A stretch of 64,000 nucleotides of DNA from Endomychus coccineus (Eukaryota > Arthropoda > Insecta > Coleoptera > Endomychidae): contig OY294070.1 of NCBI GenBank assembly GCA_958510875.1, positions 120,446,703-120,510,702 on the forward strand, given 5' to 3'. Below, in pieces: positions 1 through 11,400 of this stretch (the first letter of the stretch is position 1; each line of letters opens with the position of its first letter). Made by a program: the position numbers and the translations under genes. The notes under the pieces are model-generated. The model worked only from the letters and a program-made list of their open reading frames with translations. It was not told the DNA's origin and did not search any database.

Positions 1-290
1 TGTAAATGTTATTGTTCAAAACCTTAGTGTAGAATCGAAACATGTCAAGTTAATACATAAAAGTTCAAAGTGTTATCTCATTTTTAATTATCTTTTCTAC
101 TCACATCCTTAAAATGCATGTTCTTATGCATTCTCCGTCTCAAGACGTCCTATTCCGAATCTAAATGTTATGAGTTATGATTCAAAACCTTAGTGTAGAA
201 TCGAAACATGTCAAGTTAATACATAAAAGTTCAAAGTTTTATCTCGTTTCTAATTAGTTTCTCTACTCACATCTTTAAAATACATTTCTT
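1..290. repeat. Direct tandem duplication, ~166-bp period
   Basis: A block beginning TTCAAAACCTTAGTGTAG is present at about 15 and again at 181, followed both times by the same ~100 bp with scattered substitutions. The same sequence occurs in reverse near 52720-52790, upstream of copy C, so it belongs to the 5' flank shared by the paralogous genes. No coding potential is seen. Confidence 0.7.
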
Positions 291-1227
291 CATCCATTTT
301 CTTTTAAATACACATTGACACGGCTGTGACTTTGTGCTCTTTAATCACGGGCTAAAGTTGGCTCTAGGTTCTTCAATCGCAAAAATCAATTATAACTCAA
401 AATCAGGTTACTTGTCACTTGTTATCAATCGGTAATTTTGTATATAACTACAGTGAAAGTGAAGAGTAGAAGTATAAAATAACTATTTATACAACTAGTT
501 GCGAAATGACCGTGTATGCTCTAGATCGTGTCCAAAAACACCCCGTTCTGCATCGTATTTTATACAACATTTTTCATAATTCGTTGTTACGAAAAAATTG
601 ACTTATTATTACGAATTATTTTCATTTCGATACTATCAAATTATATATCAATTTTCGGGAAATAGGTCACACTAACACATATGCTTATATTTTTCATCTT
701 TACGTATGTTTCGGTTTCACAACCATCATCAGAAGACGTATTATTTACTATCAGAGCCATTTTTGTTTGCTGTTGCAATAATGCAAAAATCGTGATGTAG
801 GAGCTACCATTGTTGAGTTGACATATTTGTCAAAATGTGTATTTTATGTTATTAAACTCATTTTACCACTAGTGCTAAAATGAGCTCATTCAGCACTCAG
901 TGCTGAATGAACCTTTTATGACAATAACAATCAGCGTCAAGAAGATGAGGTCTCGTAACTGAAATGCAAAAAGTATAGTATGCTTCTATAAAAATTCGTT
1001 TTGATAGGCACTCGCTCCGCTCTTGACTAGTAAAACTCGTGACTAAAATGCCGTTTATAGGACTTGTTGCATAATATACTATTAAAAACCTTACCTTAAT
1101 GATATCATTGATTCACATTAAGGCGAAACCAACTTCATCAAATATACAAAATCAGTTTGAAGAACTGTAAAATGAAACCTTATTTTATATCAATATATGA
1201 ATAGAATAATCATCAAATACATAATTA
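291..1227. other. 5' flank of takeout copy A, no gene
   Basis: AT-rich DNA with no convincing ORF. Positions ~640-760 carry a block ending in CATCATCAGAAGACG that recurs at 27740-27830 and 56510-56600 and resembles a Penelope-type terminal repeat remnant. Positions ~920-1220 match the upstream regions of copy B (15800-16110) and, in reverse, copy C (52490-52730), so this is the duplicated 5' flank of the gene family. A related block also lies at 35885-36060, away from any gene. Confidence 0.5.
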
Positions 1228-2132
1228 GGCCAGTACAAATAGTATTTGAACAAAAAAAAATTCGTTACAGCAATCTAACAGCGAGATATTGTAGAACAAG
1301 ATATTGTAAAATAGGGAAAAATAAATCGAACCGACAGCTGCTATTCGGGGTGGAGTGGGGTGTGTTTTTAGGGGTTTAAAATAGTCACATCATATCAAAA
1401 CTCTATCTGTACATTAATTAAGGAAATAGTATCATAGTTTCCATATATATGAAAAAATTAAAAATCAATAACAATTATTCAACGATAAATATGCAAATTA
1501 CCACGAAAACCGCGATTTTTCGGTTTTTTCCATTTTCCCGCAATTTTTTCCATTGCAGTATACATTTTTTTACCACTTATCGAAAGTAGACGTGACAACG
1601 AGTAAATGAGACAGAACAGAACTCTGTAGGATGCGTAGTTTTAAGAGGAAACGCAGTTAAAAATATGTTTTTTTTTTGTTATAAATTAAATTTAACAAGA
1701 ACCTCCATACATTCCCCTCCGAAAAAACTACTGCCTCTTCACAATAAATAGAGGTATCTTTTGCCAAGGTTTGAGCTTCATGAAATTTTATTTGTCAAAG
1801 AAAAAAATTAAAAACCGAAAAATTGGTTTTTCACATTTTTGTCGAAAAATTTAGAGGTTAGGGTTTAAATGGTGGGCACAAAAGTTGTAGATCTCTTTAT
1901 TCCCTATAACTTTTATGATTAACTTTTTTTGATAGAATGAACGGTTCAGCCAGAAATCATGGAAAACTGTTTTCATCCCCTAAAAATACACCCCATTCCA
2001 TCTTAGATATCAGCTGTCGGTTCGATTTATTTTTCCCTCTTTTATAATGTCTTGTTCTACAATATCCCGCTGTCAGATTGCTGTAGCGTTTTTTTTTTGT
2101 ATTTCTAATATTTTCTCCTATTAGTACTGGCC
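1228..2132. mobile_element. 905-bp MITE with long inverted repeats, TA target site
   Basis: The ends read GGCCAGTAC...GTACTGGCC and are flanked on both sides by TA (1226-1227 and 2133-2134). The left ~150 bp (GTATTTGAACAAAAAA through the CACCCC-type block near 1370) recurs inverted at about 1975-2130. Copies B and C have continuous sequence where this element sits, so the empty site is visible twice in the same window. There is no transposase ORF; the small open frame at 1197-1379 is only repeat. TA duplication fits a Tc1/mariner-mobilised MITE. It lies about 330 bp upstream of the copy A start codon. Confidence 0.8.
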
Positions 2133-2412
2133 TAAAGATCTAATGCCAATTTTTCAGAAATAATCAACATCTTTTAGGATATACTTTTATTTAGAATTAT
2201 TTCCTTTGAAAAGAACGATATATTCATGAGATTAAGCAAGCATGGTTCCGGCGAACATCACCTCAAATTAACATTAACATTGTAAGTAATTGATTTTTTT
2301 TAATACCAATTTAAGCGAATTTATTTTGAAACCTTTTGTTGAAAAATGTATTCGACTTTTTTAATATTAAATTTGAAGGTTGTTATGAACCAGGAACAGG
2401 AGAGCTGTGTTC

Positions 2413-2420
2413 TATATAAA
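2413..2420 (+). promoter_or_regulatory. TATA box of takeout copy A
   Basis: TATATAAA, 51 nt before the ATG at 2464. The same octamer lies at an almost identical distance before copies B and C, inside a conserved stretch (CCCTATTCCATTGAAATTTA follows), which supports it as the core promoter. The transcription start is inferred about 30 nt downstream. Confidence 0.7.
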
Positions 2421-2463
2421 CCCTATTCCATTGAAATTTAATTATTTCATAAATAATTACACC

Positions 2464-5400
2464 ATGAAGCGCTTGTTTATTCTCAGTGTCTTAGTTTGTC
2501 TTGTGAACACGAATAAACTCCGTAAGTATTCACTATTATTGATTCAAAGTAGGAATATCTGAAACAATGAACTAATGAATGATAGTAATGGTTTAGGCAT
2601 TTACTTGTGTGAATTTACACATAAATATACAGTAAAATTATTTCACAACACAAGAATTTGCTATAAACAGAGGATCACGGTCAGTTCATCCCCTATTGGT
2701 TATAAAATTGGTTTAAAATGGATCGGTTAATTCCACATGGGCAAGAAATTCTACCTACCCCTAATGAGTTGGGATTTATATATTATAACCTCGTTAATTT
2801 GTTTAAAATAAATTTATACGTGAAACATCGAGGTGGAGACAATGTTAAGTGAGCATGGAAGAAAATTATTAGTCTTCGAAACTAATACATTTATTAATAT
2901 TTGAAGAATTCCCCTAGAATTTTTATTGACTCAGGGATTGTAACCCTATTGATATTTGTAAAGCTGTGTATATTAGTTAATTTTAATTTCTATTCTGTAA
3001 TTATATTATATGTACTCCTAAGCTCTCCAAGGGATTTCCCCCGTTGCTAGTGTAATTAAATGAATAAATAAATAAGGTATCTCTAGTCTAGTAACACTAC
3101 AAACTATTAGTTTTAGACAGCCGTGTCGCTCTTCCAATAGAGCTTATCAGTAGAAGGAGAATGTTTGCAATGTTACTGAACGATCTCTTTTGAAGGAATA
3201 TATTCGTAGATGGAGATATTTTGGTATTTTATTTATTTATTCATTTATTTATATACGAACATTCCCCTTTGATATCCAAGTTTAAATGCACATGACCTTA
3301 AGAATTTATTTTGAACTCTCTCAATTCTATTGATATCCGCTTTATAAAACGGACACCATATCATACAATTATATTCAATAACTGATCGAACAAGAGAGCA
3401 GTATAATATTTTAGAAGTGTATAGGGAAAATTTGTGTGAAGATCTTGCAATGAAGCCCAATAATTTAAATGATCTAGAAACAATATCATCAATGTGTGTC
3501 TTAAATGTTACTTTGGAATGAAATAATATGCCAAGATCTCGAACACTATCAGCCACTGACAAATTAACATTTTTCACTTGGTAAGAGTATTGAATTGGAT
3601 TCATAATTCTCGAGAAATGATTTGATAGCATTTGTTTATATTTAGATGAAGCATATTTATATCGCACCAACGGGCCAGATTGCTCAAATCTATTTGCAAC
3701 AGTTCAGCATCACAGACATTGTCAATGATCCTATAGAGTTTGAAGTCATCTACAATTAGAAGGAACATTCTAGTTCGGTATAAAAGACATTTTGCCCACA
3801 TAAAGTGTTAGCCAAACCTATTTTGAATACAGGTCACACCATTTCCCAAGGAAGTTGATCACTCTTGAAACACAAGTAGCAACAAAAATGTCTGGGTAAT
3901 GTAAAAGGGACAGAAATGTATAAGCGAGAAAGCAAATTTGATGAATCCAAATTTATGTCCAGCTGAGGGTATTCCATTGTTTACACATTTAATTCTAATT
4001 TAATTTACTCTGATGATTGCTAATTGGTAGTTGAAAGGTTCTAGTTAGTGTTTCAAGTGGATAAGGGTGATTGTTTCTTATTTATAGTGCATATGGTGTT
4101 TTGTCAGATATAATTAGGGTCCTCCATAAGGGGATGAGGAGAATACAGACACTGTTAATAACTTACATATTTTATTATATCGTATTCAAACCCACTCTTA
4201 GGAGTACAACTAGCTAAGGTTGTCATATCACAAACTTTTGAATGTCTGCTTTGCTGCTGTTAGACTATCCAACATTTTCACTTGACGACTATGATAACTA
4301 GCATTTTCCATTGAAATTACGCTATTTTTAGGAATATTCTGAAGAAGACGATGTACAAACCAATCTTCAAAAAGCTTTGCGTCAGTGCTAGAGAAGAATC
4401 TGTTTTCAGCTGAAATGAACAAACAGCTCGTACCACATCCATTTTCTGAAGCTGCATGTATTTTTGTTATTATTTTGTCTTTATTTGAATAAGCTTTGGT
4501 TTGAATCTTTTTAAATAATCACACCATTTCTTTTACGAAGTGTCTTGTGGATCAAACAATATTTCGTCACGATAGATAATTGGACGATTTTCTATCTAAA
4601 TAGATTAATAGCCGTCAAATATTCGTGACGCCATTCCCGTAAACGTTGACAATCCATTAGGGTTTGAATTTTATCAATCGTGTGATATATGAACATAATT
4701 TTAGGTAAAATTCTCCTTAGAGTTGAAATGTTTCAGGAAATAATTGTTTCGTCGTTGGTCAGCCTATTTTTTGGGTAACTAGTGTAGGTACAAATTGTTC
4801 TCCATACATCTTATAAATTGTCCTTAATAAATCCGCATCATTCTCGTCCGTACTTCAAAATGTGCTAGAGTCACGTTTTTTTTTCTAGGTATAATAGGCT
4901 TTAGTACTATATCTTTTACCGAAGATAAAGAAGCACTTGTTAAAGCAGGCGTTTCATCTAAGGCATCACTTGAATTAAAATCTTTTTTCAGCAAAGATTG
5001 ATATACATTTCTAATTATTTGTTTCGTATCAAGAGATAAATGCTTTCTTTTGAAAGTGACACTATCAGCACAAGCCTAAGGACAAGAACAAAAATCACTC
5101 GCCGCAAAATCAATAACTAGAAATAAAAATTTCTATTCCGTATTTATGTTATTAGGTATATAATACCTCCGAAAGGTCTATTTCAACTTACTCAAAATGG
5201 TATAATAAGGTTTGCAGGTGAATAAAATTTGGATATACTCTGGTTCTCCCGAAAAGGTGATACATTTGGTGCCCTTTGTTAGTTTTATTGTAGTCAAAAT
5301 ATCAACGGTATTACATGAATAATACTCTACATAGTCCTCCAAATAGTTTGGTTCTTTATTATCCATATTAGATGAAACACCAGGCTGAGGTTTGGAGGTT

Positions 5401-8400
5401 TGGGAAACACTCAAATTGACTCCCATCAGAGAGCACTTCCGTCATATGACTGCTGCTGGTCAACTTTTGGTGGGTACAGATATGATATCTCTGAAATCAT
5501 TACGCAGTACAGAAGACAGTGTTGGAGTAAACTTGGGTTGAACATAATATGGGGCTGGAATTATATGCCACCGATTTATTATATACCAAAATTAGTCTCG
5601 ACCTTGTACGATCTAATTTCATCCACAATAGAAGTGATCTTGCCATATTGCCTCAGGTCTATTATACAAACACTGTCGCCTATGGACAATTCTGATAAAT
5701 TTCTGGCCTTGTGTCTTTTATCAAACTGGAGAGCCGATGTTTCTTTGGCAATACTTTACCTCCCCAAAACTAGTTCACCAGTCTCCTAAGAGGAGACAAT
5801 TTTTTGTTAGATATAATTAGGGTTCTTTATAAGTGGATGAGGAGAGTACAAATACTGTTCATTACTTACTTTATTATATAGTATTTAACTATTGAGTCTT
5901 TAGAGTACAGCGAGTTGTGGTTGTCACTGTCATCGACATCGTTAACCCTGACCTCCCTACCGTGTTGCCAAGTTCAGAAACAATATGTGTTATTTATGTT
6001 AGAGGGCTGACAGAATATATGGAATCATTGAAAATCGTTGTACGGATTGTTCACCAGTTGGCTATTGTACTATTCGGGGATAGAGTAGGCTTCCCTAATA
6101 TTGCTTGTATTTTGCAATTCAATGCCTCGTATCCTGACAATATGTGTTTGGCAGTTTCTGTCCCTATGCTGCTTGATCTGCAGGAAAGTTCTCCATTGCA
6201 CAGCCCCATTTTCTCCAGGTATCCTATCATTGGGTCGTAACTTGTAAGAACACTTATTATTGTTCATATTGGTTCCTCCTCCTTCGACGGTGCTTCCTTT
6301 GTTGTTTCTTTGACCCTGCATGCTTCCTCGGATAGAGATCAATCCGTATACAAGATCTGGGCCAATACATGTGGCAGATGACTCCATTTTGGTCATGGGA
6401 CCAAAATCAAAGTTATTTTGTTGTCTTTTGCCTGAGCGCTCAATTCTTCTCGCCATCCTATAATAGACTGTATTTCCAGTGAGATATTTAGTTGTTACTT
6501 ATTTCCTTCATTGTTGCCATCACCAGCTCTTCTGGTAGTCTTAGACCTCTTTGTGTACCAAGTTCTCTGCTCTCCCCAGGTTTGCTTCTGATATTTTCAT
6601 CTGTCCACTCCCTTCGAAGTTTACGTCGAAGTTATTATTGGAGGAGTACTTGTGAGCTGTGTTATTTCAAGAATGTTACCTTCCACTGTTTGTTTGTTCT
6701 GTAGCCTCAGCAGTCCCATTCTTGCCTCTCCAATTATTGTTATGTCAATTGGGCAAGTTTCTTCCATGGTTGCTGTTGGTGTTGTTTTCATAGCCCCCGT
6801 TATTTTAAGGAGGGTCATATTCTATCTATTATTAGAGTCATCTTTCTCCAACATACACATACCGAAGATGTATAGGTGATCATAGGCTTCACAACAATGT
6901 TGTAGGTCCAACATACCTTTTTAGGACAATGTTCCCAAGTCATTCTTTGTACGTCTCTTTCTCTTCTTTTTCTAGCTGTTACTTCCAGATTCTGAGATTA
7001 CCCCGAGAGTATTGCAAATAAAAAAAATCGAAAAGTAAAATCTGCAAGTCTAGAAATGTAGTTTCTAAATTAAATGAGTAACTGTTATTCATGCTTCATT
7101 TCTTCTTCACAGCTTCCCAATTTAATAGATGTTCGAGAAAGGACCAATCTTGTCTTGCAGAGGCAATCACGGATGCACTCAACAATTTTAAGGGTGAGTT
7201 ATATTGATTGCCTCTCAATTAAAGTGATACGGTTTAAATTCAGAAATGCTACCAACGCAATAACAATAACATATAATTGTGCGGAATTGAACAATGAACC
7301 TTGCGGCATTCCTCAAACGGACATCATCGAATTACGTTAAGGTATTTCATTCTTCTCATTCATGTATTAGTTGCTATAAGTTAATTGACACATCGTGCAA
7401 GGAAGTATGGTGTAGAGATGGGGGTGGCATCGATAAAATCGTCGTATCCGTTCCTGAACCATGGTAGATCTTTAAAAAAAATTATTCTAGAAAGGTGACT
7501 AAGAGACTGTTGCGCTACGATTACAGGGAGAGTACAGAGAAGTCTTAATGATAACTATATTTGAAAACAAGGTATCTAATTCCAATTTATGAATTTCGTT
7601 CAATAGATTAAATGTGGTAACGTCAAATTTTGAATAAAAGATGCTTTTGAAACATTTTATTTCTTCTTTGAATTGAGGATTGATATATGCGTCGTAATGA
7701 TTTTGAAGACAATTGGTCTACTCTTCAATTTCTATGTCTTCTAAGCTTAAAAATCTCCCCATAACACCCCAAACATGTCAACAATTTGTTTAGCTGCTTC
7801 AAATCTTCTGGATATATCTAAACCACAATAATTTTTATTTGTAAAATATAATACATTGCCGCTTCCAGGCCCCTAATAAGACCGGGCTCCAATAATTTGT
7901 ACCGCCTTCAACGCCCTCTCATCGAGCCTGCCGAACAACACATACACAAATATAGACATTATGTCAAAACGGATGTATCCGCGAAATTTCAAAATAGCTA
8001 TTTTTGTAACAAGTAACTAAAATATGGATTTTTGGGACGAACATTTACTGTTTCCGGACGAAGCGTTAGCCGAATCTGAAAAAGCATTGAAACATTTGAC
8101 TGCCCGCAATTCCTCAATTGATTGGAAATAATTCACTCCATCATGCCCCATCTTGAAATATTATTTAATCAGACTCAAATGAGCGGGATTGACAGTGCTT
8201 AACTCCAAAAGGCAATTGAACAATTCCAACAGTAAATTATTCGAATTAGTTATGACTTGCGAAATTATCCTTCCTTTATTCTTTGTTTCAGCAATTCCTG
8301 AGTTGGGTGTATCCAATCTGAATCCGATACATATTCCAAAAATATCACTTCCACCTGGGCCAAAGATTGCTAAGGTGCAGCAAAATTTCGAAAACTTCGA

Positions 8401-11400
8401 ACTTTCGGGTTACAATCATGCAAAAGTAACCAAAGTTGAGTGAGTATTATTGTCATTAACTATTAAACAAAGATTGTTTCGAACACCTGTTTCCGATGAA
8501 TCTTACTAGTGCTAGCTTCAGGTTCCCAAATCGTGTGCCCTAAGTATTCTAATTAAACCCAGAATGACTGCCTTTTGCATCCTGTCTATCAAGATCTGCG
8601 CCGAGTTCTTACAGGCCGGAATGATCTTCAAGTTCGAACGCAGCGAAGACCGAATTCCTCCCAAAACACCGATGATCAGAACAACTAATATGACCTTGTG
8701 GCCTAGGTATAGCGTGCGGAGCTCGAACAGGAGATCTTGATACTTTGTCCATTTTTCCTCCTCTTTCAAGACTATGTTCTTCTCTTCCGTAGCAGAGAAT
8801 TCGATGACATACATAGTCTCGGTTTGTTTATCAATGAGGACAACGCCAGGCCTATTTGCTTGTTGGGAACGGGTAATTCCAGTAGATCTGGCCTTTTTTC
8901 GTTTCCGACAACGGACTCAATATTCCCAGGCATGTAAGGCAGCACCGGCTCTTGGTCTATACCGTACGAGTGCCTTATATGATAATACAGTACCCGTAGG
9001 GCTGCATTATGGCGATGTGTAAACGCTGAGGCCGCTTTTGCCAGACAGCGTCTCAGGCCCCTTCCGACAGGCACTGCAGCTGACATCAGGAACCTGCACA
9101 CTCATCACGTTGCGGCCATAGACCAAGGTATTGATTACGCCATCTGGGCAAGCTGCAGTGAATCCCCGATCTCGGATGTAAGCTCGGCTGATCTCAGGTA
9201 GCCGATGGATATGATGTCATTTTCCGGGTCTCTTTGTTGACCGTCCATTTCACCACTCCAAAAGAGTGAAGCAGGACTGGAAAAGCCAGACGCCTTGTTC
9301 CGACTCGAAAGTTCGGAAGACCAAATCTTTCGAATAGGGCTTCTGTACTTGCCGCGGAGAGCCACCTTTACCTGGAAAGCATCAAAATTAGGACGTTGTT
9401 CAATTCCCAGGTATCGATAGGTCTCTCCAGCATCAAGATGAATAAAGATGCTTCCGTCGGCAAGCTGCATATTCTCGTACACTTCCTCTCCTCAAATGAA
9501 ACACTGCGCATTTATCCAATCCCAACTCCATACTTACGGCTCGTGTATATTCCTGAACCACGTTGAGAGCTTGATGGAGGTTTTTCTCCCCAAAGGCATA
9601 CAGTTTCAAATCATCCATGTAAAATAAATATGTGATCTGATGCCCCTGATCCTTCGGTGGTCCAGAGTAATATCCTCGAGGCCGTCTTGAAGCAATGGAG
9701 AGTGGCAGCAGTGATATGTTGAATAAGAGGGTACTCAAGGAGTCTCCTTGGAAAACACCCCTCTTGAATGTTACCAATTCTGTCAAGGCTCGTCGTGTGC
9801 CTGATGTGATGACAAAACGAGTCTTCCAGAGTGGCAACAGATGTTCTATGCATTTCAGTAGTGGGAGCAAGTATAATAATAATAGCTCATGTAATGTTGA
9901 ATCAAATGCCTTGCGATATTCAATCCAGGCCATGAAAAGGTTGCGCTTGTATAGTATGGACTTCAGAGTGATAGATCTATCTATCACCAGGTTCTCCCGG
10001 CAACCCTCTGTGCATTTCTTTGCCCCACGCTGCTCGCTGATATTATTAATTACCGTAAAATCAACTCATTGAAAATGTACAAAATTGTTTTTTTTAATTT
10101 GTATACTTTCTAATCTCAAAAATGATGAATACTTTCGCCAATCAAATAAATAGGAAAATATACTCATCACGACTATAAAGTTTAAGAATAATACCAACAT
10201 TTTTTTAAATCAAATATAATCACTTCATTTTCAGTTCCATTTTCCCCCAATTTCAAACTCCACACTTCATTTTGGACCATTAGACATCTTTTTATGTTTC
10301 AAATAACTTATAACTAACATTAATTTCTTTCCACTCCAGTTTCAACGTGAAGGAAGGAAACGTGCACCTCGAAGTTTTCTTCCCCTTTTATTATTTCAGA
10401 GGAGATTATGATTACGATGGTCATATTCTAGGATTACCAATAAAAGGAAAAGGGAAGAGCATCTTCACATTCAGTAAGTGGATACATTTATATTAGATAC
10501 AAATAATCTAAATAGTTCCAGAATTTCACAAAAAATCGAGGGACTTTGAATTCAATTCTGCAACTCGTTCGTTCTAAATAATACGTAAGAGTCAAAATAA
10601 TCAAAAATCAATATAAATAACTTCCACACCGTATAGATAACTTGATCTGAGCAATTTATTTTGGTGCTTACTATACATGTAAACTATTTCAAAATAGTTA
10701 GTGAAATCTGAATAAAACACAAATTTTAACAATAGTTTCACTACACGGTAAGCATCCTCAGAATAAGTTTATAATAATTGTTAATAGCAGTTACTATGCA
10801 AAGATAAGATTTCTCTAGATCGGTCAGTAACAACATGACCAACAGTTCCGGGCAGCTTGTTCGCCCTTTCGGGCTCATCATAGGAATGAGTAGGGTTGTG
10901 ATGTCACAACCTTTCTATCGAGATATAAATATAGTATTGACAGATTGTTGGTAGAGAAACCCGGATAGAATAATCTATTATAAAAGTGTAAAATAATTTG
11001 TAATATTTGTTTGAAGAATCTACTGTGTTAGCGGGACTATATTCACATTTAGTTATTAAACTAGTGAAAATCGAACTTTTAATATTTATTTTATTTAAGT
11101 AATAGAATAAACTTCAACATATACAGAACACCTACGTTTACATAAGCCACTGTTCCTAATTTTCATCGTTTTGTCCCCGTAGCTTTGAATTAGCAGCATT
11201 TCACTCAGTGATACAAAGAGCTCTTTCAATACCATTGTCAAAAAACACCTCACCATTGAATTGTACACAATAAAACGAATAACTATCACTAACGGTTTTT
11301 CGTTGAAAAACAACAAAATAATCAACCGCAAACATTAACAATTAACTTATTAAATTATTTACCCGTAAACACACAACAACAAAATTCATTTCGCTGACGT

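Noticed and set aside
1197..1379. Small open frame upstream of copy A
   Set aside because: Lies mostly inside the 905-bp MITE and its inverted copy is not open.
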